Shown here: piece after piece, positions 22,767 to 30,484 of the stretch
Numbering within the stretch: position 1 is the first letter of the stretch
Layout: every line of letters starts with the position of its first letter
Source of the DNA: Oscillospiraceae bacterium
Lineage (GTDB): Bacteria > Bacillota > Clostridia > Oscillospirales > Oscillospiraceae
DNA length: 34,605 nt
Assembly (NCBI GenBank): GCA_017479425.1
Contig: JAFVCD010000013.1
Coordinates: 1 to 34,605, forward strand
Direction: 5' to 3'
The notes under the pieces: generated by a model
Database searches by the model: none
Told to the model about the DNA's origin: nothing
Seen by the model: only the letters and a program-made list of their open reading frames with translations
Program-made: the position numbers and the translations under genes

Positions 22767-25149
22767 GCTTCTCCTCCGTCAGCTTCTTTGCCATATGGTA
22801 AACTCTTGTAGCGTTCTCCTCCAGCTGCCGCCTTGTGAGAGAGCCGTCCTTCAGCGCCTTCATCACGTTGTCGAAGTCGCCCTTGCCGCCCGGCATAAAC
22901 AGATCTCCGCCCGCTGCCTCCACACAATGTGAAAGTGCGTTCCGGTAACGAGGATTCTGCACCTGCGTTATCGCCGCAACCACCCAGTCGGTCATGACTA
23001 TGCCCTCGTAGCCCCACTCAGCGCGAAGAACGTCAGTAATGAGGTCTCTGCGCTCTGAGGTGTGGGTGCCGTTCAGGAGGTTATACGAGGTCATAACGGC
23101 GTGCGGCTGGCTCTCGCGCACGCAGATTTCAAAGCCCTTGAGGTATATTTCGCGCATCGCTCGCTCGGAAACCTGACTGTTTACTCCGATGCGGTTAAAC
23201 TCCTGATTGTTGACGGTGAAGTGCTTAATCGTTGTACCGCAGCCGGCGTGTCGCTGAACTCCCCTTGTGATCGCGGCGGCAAACGCGCCGGAGATAACGG
23301 GATCCTCCGAGTAATATTCAAAGTTTCTTCCGCAGCGTATATCGCGGTGGATATTGAGCGCCGGCGCGAGCCACAGATGCACGCCGAAGCGCTCCATCTC
23401 ATCGCCGACTATGTCGCCGAGAGTCTCGGCAAGCTCGGTATTCCAGCTCTGCGCGATGGCGGTGCCGATGGGTATTGCGGTGCAGTACTGGTGCTTTGTT
23501 TCGCCTGCGTTCTTCTTCGGGCGATTGAGAAACGCCATGAATTTGCGCTGAATGGGGCTCATAAGCTCCATTATGCTCTCCGGCATCGTATCGCCGAGAG
23601 GGTGAACGCCCTTCTCGTCCTCATAGTAGTCGCGGCTGATGCGCAGACCGGCGGGGCCGTCCGCCATAACGAGGTGCGGGAAATTGTGTATATGCGCCGT
23701 TTCGCCCGCCGCGCCCGCGACGCTCATGGCAGCGTTGCCTATCATGCTCGCAAGTCCCGCTTTGGGGTCGAATGCGCCGATGGTGAGATAGCTGAGCTCC
23801 TCATCCGTGAGGTCGTCCATTATTGGATCGATCTCGGCGGGAGCGTCGTAGACCGCGGCTTTGGTCTTGAAGGATTTGGCGGAAATATCTATTATTTTTT
23901 CAGCCTTCGGCGCGGTCTGCGTATTCTCCGGTCTCCAGTCGGTGAAGTCCGGCGTGCCGAGGGAATTTCGGAGCTGAGTGAGAACGGCGGTATCGCCGAG
24001 CCTCAGCGTAACCGCCGGCTCATTACCTATGAGGACGGTGTAGTCTCCCCCTTCGAGCACCCACGCGGCGCTCGAGGTATCATAGGAGGCGGCGCTTTTA
24101 ATATCAAAGGGAATTGTCAGCACTTCGCTCCCGCCGGGAGCTATTTCGCCCGTCTTTTTGAATGCGGCGAGCGCGCGGTATGGCTTGTCGAGCGCACCCT
24201 GCGGCGGCGCGATATAGAGCTGCACAGTCTCTTTTCCGGCGTGTGCGCCGGTGTTTTTTACGGTCACTGTGACCGATTTATCGTCTGTGGAGGTGATTTT
24301 CGTCTCAAAATCCGTGTAGCCGAGCCCGAAGCCGAAGGGGAAAAGCGGCCTTCTGCCGACCGCGTCGAAGTAGCGGTAGCCGACGTAAACACCCTCGCGG
24401 TATCTCGCCTCATCCTGGTCGCCGAACTCGCCTATCTTCGGATAGTCCTCCCACGAGGTCCACGTTGTGGTGAGCTTGCCGGAGGGATAGCTCTTGCCGA
24501 GCAGTATATCTGCGAGGGTATTGCCGGTCTCAGCGCCGAGCTGTGAGAGAACGAGGATGTTTTTCACGTCCCTGACCGGAGTGAGATCGACGGGACCGCC
24601 GACGTTCAGCACGAGCATAAACCGCTTATAGCGCTCGTTCAGTATGAGAATATCGCGCTTTTCGGAGTCAGAAAGGAGGATATCGCCCTTGACCGGCGTG
24701 CGGTCAGAGCCCTCGCCCGAGATGCGCGAGAGGACGTAGATCGCGGTATCGCCGTCGCCGTAGAGGCGGAAATTATATTCCGGCTCCGGCATAACGGCGC
24801 CCATGCCCTCCATTATCGCAATGGTGTGCTTAGCCTTTGCGCGCGCCTTGATCTCAAGCGCAAACGCCTTTTTCGCGGAAGATAGGGTATTGTCGTAGGC
24901 GTCAAGCCACGGCTTTGTGGTGATCGTAAAGCCAGCGTTCTCGAGTCCCTGCTCGATGGTGACAAAATAGCGCGAGTTTACCTCGCCGGAGCCGGTGCCG
25001 CCCTTAACAGTGTGTCTTGCGCCGGAGCCGTAGAGCGCTATTTTGCCCGGTGCCGTGAGAGGAAACGCGCCGTCTCGTTTGAGCAGAACTGTGCACTCCG
25101 CGGCGAGAGTGCGAACCGACTGAGCGTGTTTTACTTCGTAATCGTTCAT
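22759..25149 (-). CDS. Circularly permuted GH3 beta-glycosidase
   Basis: A 796-residue GH3 enzyme whose domains are in reverse of the usual order. The alpha/beta sandwich comes first (residues ~15-260, LVLNVGGPVDLTPV), then a fibronectin III-like domain (~280-350, VTVTVKNTGAHAGKETVQLY), then the (beta/alpha)8 barrel (~450-796) with TTIKHFTVNN and nucleophile Asp721 in GIVMTDW. This permuted arrangement is known from some ruminococcal beta-glucosidases. There is no signal peptide. The start at 25149 has AGGAG upstream; a longer in-frame start at 25218 would run into the transporter's 3' end. The activity is probably beta-glucosidase or beta-xylosidase. Confidence 0.92.
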   Translation of the reverse strand: MNDYEVKHAQSVRTLAAECTVLLKRDGAFPLTAPGKIALYGSGARHTVKGGTGSGEVNSRYFVTIEQGLENAGFTITTKPWLDAYDNTLSSAKKAFALEIKARAKAKHTIAIMEGMGAVMPEPEYNFRLYGDGDTAIYVLSRISGEGSDRTPVKGDILLSDSEKRDILILNERYKRFMLVLNVGGPVDLTPVRDVKNILVLSQLGAETGNTLADILLGKSYPSGKLTTTWTSWEDYPKIGEFGDQDEARYREGVYVGYRYFDAVGRRPLFPFGFGLGYTDFETKITSTDDKSVTVTVKNTGAHAGKETVQLYIAPPQGALDKPYRALAAFKKTGEIAPGGSEVLTIPFDIKSAASYDTSSAAWVLEGGDYTVLIGNEPAVTLRLGDTAVLTQLRNSLGTPDFTDWRPENTQTAPKAEKIIDISAKSFKTKAAVYDAPAEIDPIMDDLTDEELSYLTIGAFDPKAGLASMIGNAAMSVAGAAGETAHIHNFPHLVMADGPAGLRISRDYYEDEKGVHPLGDTMPESIMELMSPIQRKFMAFLNRPKKNAGETKHQYCTAIPIGTAIAQSWNTELAETLGDIVGDEMERFGVHLWLAPALNIHRDIRCGRNFEYYSEDPVISGAFAAAITRGVQRHAGCGTTIKHFTVNNQEFNRIGVNSQVSERAMREIYLKGFEICVRESQPHAVMTSYNLLNGTHTSERRDLITDVLRAEWGYEGIVMTDWVVAAITQVQNPRYRNALSHCVEAAGGDLFMPGGKGDFDNVMKALKDGSLTRRQLEENATRVYHMAKKLTEEKRG

Positions 25150-25187
25150 TTCTGTACTCTCCTGTCTTATTCCGCAAATGCGGCTGC

Positions 25188-25209
25188 GGGCGGCTTTTTT
25201 CTGCCGCCC
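25188..25209 (-). other. Intercistronic hairpin between transporter and GH3 genes
   Basis: Arms GGGCGGC (25188-25194) and GCCGCCC (25203-25209), loop of 8. There is no T-tract after it on the minus strand, so mRNA processing or stabilisation of the transporter message is likelier than termination. Confidence 0.45.
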
Positions 25210-25221
25210 TTCAGTCATTGT

Positions 25222-26916
25222 TTATTTCTTATGCTTTGCTTTTTTTGCCTCTTCCTTCGCCTTTTTCTCTGCGAGGGCTGCCTGATACTTTGCCTCCTCG
25301 GCGGCAAAGTCGAGACCCTTCTTCGCGCATTTCTCCCTGAGCTCCTTTATGCGGTTCTCCTCTGCAATACGGTCAAACTCCTCCTGCTCAAGGCGAGCCT
25401 TCTCCTCGGGGGAGACGTACACCTCGCCTCTCGCCTCTGCCTCAGCCTTGTGGCGGGCTGTGATGTCGGCGGATATCTGCGGCATTTTCTCCTCAACGTC
25501 GAAGCGGAGCATAAGCAGCGAGCCGATGGCATAGCCTATCATCGGAACACCGACGAAGCACCAGTTGAAGAAGGTCTTGACCGCGTCGGTCTGGTTGATG
25601 ACCTCAAGGTTGTCGACCGGCGCGCGGTAGCCGAAGGCGGAGATGCCTGCCAGCAGTATAGTCTGACCGATACCGGCGGCGACGGTGATGATAATGCTGT
25701 TGACGGAGGCGGAGAAGCCGTCCGCGCGGAAGCCGTTTTTCCACTCGATGTGGTCGAGCGCCTCAGCGAGCTGCGCCGCCATAACATATGTAGGAAGCGC
25801 GCCGATGGACTTGATGACAAGTCCGCCGAGAACAATGCCCATGTTGCCCGGGAAGAGCAGTACGATAAGGCTGCCGACAGCGCCGATTCCGAGGCCGATC
25901 ATCATCACCATGCGCTTGCCGAAGCGCTTGACAAGCGGCCAGAGGACTACAAGTCCTATGCCGAGCGGCGCCTGCCCGATGGCGTTGACAAGTATCTGAT
26001 TGCCGACGCCGGAATCGACCGAGTTGCCGAGCACCCAGTTACAATAGTATATCATGGAATTCGTGGAAAGGAAATTAAATATCTGATAGGTGATGTTGAA
26101 GCCCATAACTATCATCCAGTACGGATCCTTGACGCACGCCTTCATCTGATCCACGAAGCTGACGGTGGCGGCGCCGGACTCGTCGGAGACTTGCGCGTCC
26201 TCGGTGACGCGCTCCTTCGTGAAGTAGTACTCAACGAGCGTCGCAGGGAGCGCGAGAACGGAGAGAAGTCCCATTACGAAGATCCACGTTCCCTGTGCCT
26301 CGGGGCCGACTCCGATGGCGTTGATGACGGCGGGGAGAATGATAGTGACGAGCAGTCCCGGGATCATCGAGGTGCCGGTGGAGGTAAGGAGTGCGAGACC
26401 GTCGCGCTGGCGGGTATTGCGGGTGGAGAGCGGCACCATGAGCGAGTGGCTCATGTTATAAATTGTGAACGCAAAGGCAAAGAACAGGTTGTAGCTGACT
26501 ACGATCCAGATAATTCTGAGCGCGTCGGCGCTGCCGTCGGGATTGGTAGAGCCGGGAACGGTGTACATAAGCACACCGCAGATAGCCATGAACACGCCGG
26601 AGAGCAGCACCCACGGGCGCGCCTTGCCCTGACGGGTGCGGGTGGAGTCAATGATGCGCCCCATTATTATGTTCGTGATCGCGTCGATTATCTTGGAGAT
26701 GACCGGCATGGCGATTATAAAGCCGCCGGCAAGTCCGAGAACGTCGGTGTAGAACTGAGTGAGATACGTTCCGGCGATGGCGTAGTACATCATGTACACC
26801 ATCATCGGGCCGACGAAGTAGCCGAGGATTCCCTCAGCCTTCTGCGTGTTCGCGCTCTTAATGCGCGAATCGAGCCTGGGCGATGCGAAGAGCTTTGACT
26901 TTGAAAGTGCTGCCAT
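25222..26916 (-). CDS. GPH-family glycoside/sugar:cation symporter
   Basis: A 564-residue transporter of the glycoside-pentoside-hexuronide:cation symporter family (MelB/XynB-like). About 12 membrane segments span residues ~30-465. The family region following the second segment, GRIIDSTRTRQGKARPWVLLSG, is clear. A hydrophilic charged tail (~475-564) rich in Glu, Lys and Ala probably forms a coiled coil ending in a Lys-rich stretch; GPH proteins usually end soon after the last helix. It is the first gene of the glycoside operon, with GGGAGG before its ATG and an extended -10 promoter upstream, so it is presumably the importer for the substrate of the five glycosidases. Confidence 0.92.
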   Translation of the reverse strand: MAALSKSKLFASPRLDSRIKSANTQKAEGILGYFVGPMMVYMMYYAIAGTYLTQFYTDVLGLAGGFIIAMPVISKIIDAITNIIMGRIIDSTRTRQGKARPWVLLSGVFMAICGVLMYTVPGSTNPDGSADALRIIWIVVSYNLFFAFAFTIYNMSHSLMVPLSTRNTRQRDGLALLTSTGTSMIPGLLVTIILPAVINAIGVGPEAQGTWIFVMGLLSVLALPATLVEYYFTKERVTEDAQVSDESGAATVSFVDQMKACVKDPYWMIVMGFNITYQIFNFLSTNSMIYYCNWVLGNSVDSGVGNQILVNAIGQAPLGIGLVVLWPLVKRFGKRMVMMIGLGIGAVGSLIVLLFPGNMGIVLGGLVIKSIGALPTYVMAAQLAEALDHIEWKNGFRADGFSASVNSIIITVAAGIGQTILLAGISAFGYRAPVDNLEVINQTDAVKTFFNWCFVGVPMIGYAIGSLLMLRFDVEEKMPQISADITARHKAEAEARGEVYVSPEEKARLEQEEFDRIAEENRIKELREKCAKKGLDFAAEEAKYQAALAEKKAKEEAKKAKHKK

Positions 26917-26947
26917 ATCGGATTCCTCCCTGTTTTTTTATGACAGC

Positions 26948-26956
26948 ATTATAGCA
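26948..26956 (-). promoter_or_regulatory. Extended -10 promoter of the glycoside operon
   Basis: Minus strand TGCTATAAT, a perfect extended -10, 32 bases before the symporter start. No good -35 is present at the normal distance, which is common in activator-dependent promoters and fits control by the adjacent AraC-type protein. Confidence 0.55.
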
Positions 26957-27037
26957 TTCAGGAAAATTTGCAGTTACAATTTATTCGCTATTATTATAAT
27001 TTTTTTGTTGTGAATTGAATATATAACAATTTTATTG

Positions 27038-27056
27038 CATAAATAGCTGATTTATG
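27038..27056. promoter_or_regulatory. Candidate operator in the divergent regulator/operon gap
   Basis: A perfect inverted repeat, CATAAAT-agctg-ATTTATG, in the AT-rich 168-bp gap between the symporter gene and the regulator pair. It may be a binding site for the neighbouring AraC-family protein or another dimeric regulator. This is a positional inference only. Confidence 0.4.
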
Positions 27057-27084
27057 ATATCGTATTATTGAAGGAGTTGATTCT

Positions 27085-27306
27085 TTGAAGCTTAAAGATA
27101 AGGCTTTATCCGCGGAGTTCCTCTCCGCAGTGCAGAAATGCGCGGGCGAAGTCTATTTTGACACCTCCGCAGGAGATCATCTGAATCTTAAAAGCGAGCT
27201 CAGCGAGCTTGTGTTCGCAGTCATCGTCAACAAGCTCGATACGCTTGACTACGGCATTACATTCGACGCGCGGGACAGCGATATAATAGGCAAATATCTT
27301 ATTTAA
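27085..27306 (+). CDS. Small conserved-looking protein, unknown function
   Basis: A 73-residue soluble protein starting at TTG with AAGGAG eight bases upstream. It has a beta-alpha-beta feel: a helix with a conserved-looking Cys (AVQKCAGEVYF), then GDHLNLKSELSELVF, then a final strand-helix. The GDxLNLKSxLS segment resembles a group of ~70-residue unnamed clostridial proteins with a possible HPr-like shape; I recall that similarity and did not compute it. It is encoded 13 bases ahead of the AraC-family regulator, on the same strand, so it may modulate the regulator or sense sugar status. No catalytic residues are evident. Confidence 0.7.
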   Translation: MKLKDKALSAEFLSAVQKCAGEVYFDTSAGDHLNLKSELSELVFAVIVNKLDTLDYGITFDARDSDIIGKYLI

Positions 27307-27319
27307 GGCGGGATATATC

Positions 27320-28519
27320 ATGACTCTTCACGAGAAGCTCGAGCTGTACGGAAACATGATTCTATCCTGCCACAAGCTCTATCTGTGGACATACGGAGCT
27401 GATATGCAGCTCATCTCTACTAACTGTCCCGACTCTGCGCTCATAGGCGCGCTCTTCACCCTTGAGAACAAGTGCGATGAGCTGCGTTATTACTCAGAAG
27501 GGCACAAGAAGCCGATCATCATGGCAAACAGCTTCGGGCTTATGTGGATCGCCGTTCCGGAGCGCAATGCGCAGAACCTGTCGCGAATATATCTGCTCGG
27601 TCCCTTTTTTGTGGATTCCGTCAGAACCGAGGCGATACAGCAGAGCGTTTCGCGCCTCGATATGAGCGGAGAGGTCAAGCTGAAGGTGATGCAGTTTCTG
27701 CGCGAGCTGCCGGTCGTAGGACTGGGTCACGCATTTGAGTATGCGATAATGCTCTATCATTGTATTTACGGCGAGACCATAGGCGTGAGCGATATGCACT
27801 ATCTCGAGTCCGAGCCGATTCCGGAGGCAAAGAATGACGAGGCTCGCACGCGGGTTCACGGCACCTACGAGCTTGAGCGAGAGGTTCTGCGGATGGTCAA
27901 GGACGGCGATCTGAACTATAAGGAGAAGCTGAGCCGCCTCGCCATGACCGGAACTATGGGTCAGATGTCTAACGGCGACCCGTCCCGTCAGATGAAGAAC
28001 GCGGTTATTGTCTGCGCGATTCTCTTTTCGCGCGCGGCAATCGACGGAGGTCTGTCGCCGGAGGTCGCGCTCACGCTGACGGACAAGTATTTTCAGTCCA
28101 TCGAGGCCTCCCGAACGATGTCTGAGCTGAGTGAAGTCGCGTTTACTATGCAGGAGGATTTCGTGCGGAGAGTGCACCGGATCCGATCGCGCTCGCTCTC
28201 CTCCCCCATCAGCGAGTGCTGCGACTATATTGATTTCCACATTGAGGAGAATATTACCCTCGAGCAGCTATCCGAAAAGGTCAGATATTCCGGCTTTTAC
28301 CTCAGCCGCAAGTTCAAGGAGGAGACGGGAAAAAGCATAAAGGAGTATATACGACTCAAGAAGTTAGAGCGCGCAAAGGATATGCTGCGCGATAATACAC
28401 TGACAGTCAAGGAGATCGGAGAGCGGCTCGGCTTCTGCTCACAGAGCTATTTGACAGAGCAGTTCAAGCGCGAATACGGCGCAACGCCTTCTCAGTGGCG
28501 AGAGATAGAATATATTTAA
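27320..28519 (+). CDS. AraC-family transcriptional regulator
   Basis: A 399-residue regulator. Residues ~298-396 form the two helix-turn-helix AraC DNA-binding domain: ITLEQLSEKVRYSGFYLSRKFKEETG, then IGERLGFCSQSYLTEQFKREYG and P-S-Q-W-R. The ~280-residue N-terminal part is presumably the ligand-sensing domain; its family is not recognised. It diverges from the glycoside operon across a 168-bp AT-rich region (two genes including the 73-aa ORF), so it is the likely activator of the operon. The ribosome binding site is weak (AAGGCGGG). An inverted-repeat element follows the stop. Confidence 0.92.
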   Translation: MTLHEKLELYGNMILSCHKLYLWTYGADMQLISTNCPDSALIGALFTLENKCDELRYYSEGHKKPIIMANSFGLMWIAVPERNAQNLSRIYLLGPFFVDSVRTEAIQQSVSRLDMSGEVKLKVMQFLRELPVVGLGHAFEYAIMLYHCIYGETIGVSDMHYLESEPIPEAKNDEARTRVHGTYELEREVLRMVKDGDLNYKEKLSRLAMTGTMGQMSNGDPSRQMKNAVIVCAILFSRAAIDGGLSPEVALTLTDKYFQSIEASRTMSELSEVAFTMQEDFVRRVHRIRSRSLSSPISECCDYIDFHIEENITLEQLSEKVRYSGFYLSRKFKEETGKSIKEYIRLKKLERAKDMLRDNTLTVKEIGERLGFCSQSYLTEQFKREYGATPSQWREIEYI

Positions 28520-28540
28520 GTAATAGAAATACACTGCTTC

Positions 28541-28652
28541 AAAAAGCACCCTTAGAAGGTATACAAGGTATAGAAGGTATAAATAATAATAATAATATAA
28601 GAGATAGATAATATAGGGAGTATACCTTGTATAGGGTGTATAGGGTGTTTTT
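28541..28652. repeat. Long inverted-repeat element with nonamer repeats
   Basis: Outer arms AAAAAGCACCC (28541-28551) and GGGTGTTTTT (28643-28652) enclose three tandem nonamers (AAGGTATAC, AAGGTATAG, AAGGTATAA at 28556-28582), an AT-rich centre with repeated ATA, and three opposed nonamers (GTATACCTT, GTATAGGGT twice, 28620-28646). ATACAAGGTATA (28561-28572) pairs perfectly with TATACCTTGTAT (28621-28632). A T5 run lies at each end on the respective strand, so the fold could stop transcription from either side, including from the AraC gene. Confidence 0.7.
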
Positions 28653-28816
28653 ACACTCTTACAGACAGTCTTGCAGGGGACTGACCCCTCGACGTCCCAT
28701 TGTTCACCGGCGGTAAACCTTACCTGATAACAATGCCCCGCAGACTGACAGGCTCGCTTGCATCCGGCTGATGATCGAGGCGGGCGTGCCACTAGCAAAA
28801 GGGACTACATAACGCA
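28653..28816. other. Gene-free structured stretch
   Basis: No credible gene here. Several inverted repeats occur: AGGGG/CCCCT near 28676-28689, and nested arms CATTGTT (28698-28704) / AACAATG (28729-28735) enclosing GGTAA-ACC-TTACC (28712-28724). The composition differs from the AT-rich element before it. It could encode a structured RNA or be relict mobile DNA. A minus-strand open frame of 119 codons crosses it but has low-complexity Tyr/Leu content and overlaps the regulator's 3' end, so it is not called. Confidence 0.35.
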
Positions 28817-28842
28817 CAGCGGCGGGATCGCTCCCGCCGCTG
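28817..28842 (-). terminator. Hairpin after the repeat-protein gene
   Basis: Perfect 11-bp arms CAGCGGCGGGA / TCCCGCCGCTG with a 4-nt loop, 14 bases past the minus-strand stop at 28856. A T-tract is lacking. Confidence 0.55.
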
Positions 28843-28855
28843 ATCTGATTTTCAC

Positions 28856-30484
28856 TTATTTTTTCTTTCCCGTAAAAGTCCCGGATTCCTGCGGCTCCGA
28901 CTGTTCTTTATACACGTTTTGAGACTCCCACGAAATTGTGACGCCGCCATTGCCGTCAAAGACGATCGTGTAGACCGTGGAGATGTACTGAACATCGTTC
29001 ATATAACTCTTTTCCAGATAAGTGGCGGTTCTCGTTGCGGGATCAAAGCTTGCGTTCTCGGCGGTGAGCCGATCGTCATAGTACGATTTGAAGAAGCCCT
29101 CTACGCCGTCCTCTTTGATTCGGTTCTTAACATCATCGGGATTCTTCGCCTGCACCAGATAATAGCAGCCGTTGTACTCAAACACGTAATAGCTGCGCTC
29201 ACCCTGCTTCTGTTTGCCGCCGTCCCAGTACGCCGTGTAGTCATACGTACCGTAGTAGCCGCCGGTATAGCCGGTGTCGGCGGCAGGTTCCTCGGGCTTG
29301 GAGTCGTCGGACTTATCGTCCGCTTTGCCGGTGTCTTTGGCAGGGTCATAGCCCTCGACCCATTCGCCGTCCTTCTTGATCTGCTCACCGTTCTTGAACA
29401 CATTACCCTTGCCATCCGATTTGTATTCAGTGCCGTCAGGCAGGGTAAAGGTGGTGGTTCCGTCGGGATTTTGAACCATCTTTGCGCCGTCGGAATAGGT
29501 GACGTCCGCCGAAGTGACGTTTCCGTTCCCGTCGTAGGTGACGTTCCAACTATTTTTACCGTCTTTATATTCTGTCACATTGCCGTTTGGATCGGTAATC
29601 AGCTTGTTGCCGTTCTTATCACTGTATTGAACGGCTTTGGAATTGTTATCCATCCAAAGGGTGGAGCCGTCGGCGCCTGTCCACTGAACCACATTATTCT
29701 TGCTCGACCTCGGATTGCCGTCAGAATCGTAGGTTATGTTCGTGTTGGAATCCCAGCGGTTTCCGTCACTGTCAGTTATCGTATAATCGGTATTTTCGGT
29801 TTTTTCATCGCCGTTCCATGTGACGCTCGTTTCCGCTTCGGCGTGTGAGCCGTCCTTCCGGTCGATTGTCGTTGTTTGCTTGTTTCCGAGATCGGTATGA
29901 TTGTACGAGGTGCCTTCCGAGTTGACGAATTGCAACCCATCGTCCGTTATAGTCAGCTTTGCGCCGTTCGGACCGGTGATCTCACCGCTCTTATAGCAAC
30001 CGTTTTCATCCGTTTCAATGCGTTCGTCACTTCCGGTGATACCTATACCGGTCAGTCCGCCGTCTGCATTATAATCAAGAGTCAGTCCCACACCGTAACT
30101 TTCGGAGAAAGAGCCGTCCGTATTGACCGTTGTTGTTTTGCCGTTCGGTTCGGTAAGAGATTGCCGTCCGTCCTTGTATTCCGTAGCGACATAACCGTCG
30201 GTTGTGCGTACCGTGGAGTTTCCGTCTTTATCTTCGGAATACTGATTGCCCTTGTAATCCACGGCAGTCACGGAGCCGTCCGTATTCTTTGTGCTGACGC
30301 TGCCGTTATCAAACACGCGGGTCACCGAACCGTCCTCGCCCTCGAACTCCGTGTAATTGCCGTCAAAGGCGTCGTCGGGCGTGCTGCCGGCTTCCGTCTC
30401 ATTCGCGGCTGAAACGGGAGATATCGCCGCGAGCGCGGAAAACGCCATAAGGAAAGCGAGAAATACCGCGAGATGCCTTTTCAT
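28856..30484 (-). CDS. Secreted protein of nine-residue (D/N)G repeats
   Basis: A 542-residue exported protein. A classical signal peptide (residues 1-26, cleavage after ...SPVSA) is followed by a long polar region built of nonapeptides that begin with Asp/Asn/Lys-Gly. Residues 51-131 hold nine in exact register (for example DGSVTRVFD, NGSVSTKNT, DGSVTAVDY), and more occur between ~255 and 375. Such turn-strand periodicity suggests a beta-solenoid or stacked hairpins. An acidic linker (~375-400) leads to a C-terminal Tyr-rich domain (~400-542). It lacks the GGxGxD pattern of RTX repeats and the YD motif of RHS repeats. No anchor is visible. It overlaps the upstream zinc-ribbon gene by four bases (ATGA). 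Function unknown. Confidence 0.85.
   Translation of the reverse strand: MKRHLAVFLAFLMAFSALAAISPVSAANETEAGSTPDDAFDGNYTEFEGEDGSVTRVFDNGSVSTKNTDGSVTAVDYKGNQYSEDKDGNSTVRTTDGYVATEYKDGRQSLTEPNGKTTTVNTDGSFSESYGVGLTLDYNADGGLTGIGITGSDERIETDENGCYKSGEITGPNGAKLTITDDGLQFVNSEGTSYNHTDLGNKQTTTIDRKDGSHAEAETSVTWNGDEKTENTDYTITDSDGNRWDSNTNITYDSDGNPRSSKNNVVQWTGADGSTLWMDNNSKAVQYSDKNGNKLITDPNGNVTEYKDGKNSWNVTYDGNGNVTSADVTYSDGAKMVQNPDGTTTFTLPDGTEYKSDGKGNVFKNGEQIKKDGEWVEGYDPAKDTGKADDKSDDSKPEEPAADTGYTGGYYGTYDYTAYWDGGKQKQGERSYYVFEYNGCYYLVQAKNPDDVKNRIKEDGVEGFFKSYYDDRLTAENASFDPATRTATYLEKSYMNDVQYISTVYTIVFDGNGGVTISWESQNVYKEQSEPQESGTFTGKKK

Noticed and set aside
28556-28582. Nonamer repeats as a CRISPR or VNTR-only feature
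   Set aside because: The units are adjacent without spacers and pair with opposed units, so they are better described as an inverted-repeat element.
28439-28798. Minus-strand open frame with a Tyr/Leu-rich tail
   Set aside because: It overlaps the AraC gene's 3' end and translates the AT-rich nonamer repeats; the composition is not that of a real protein.
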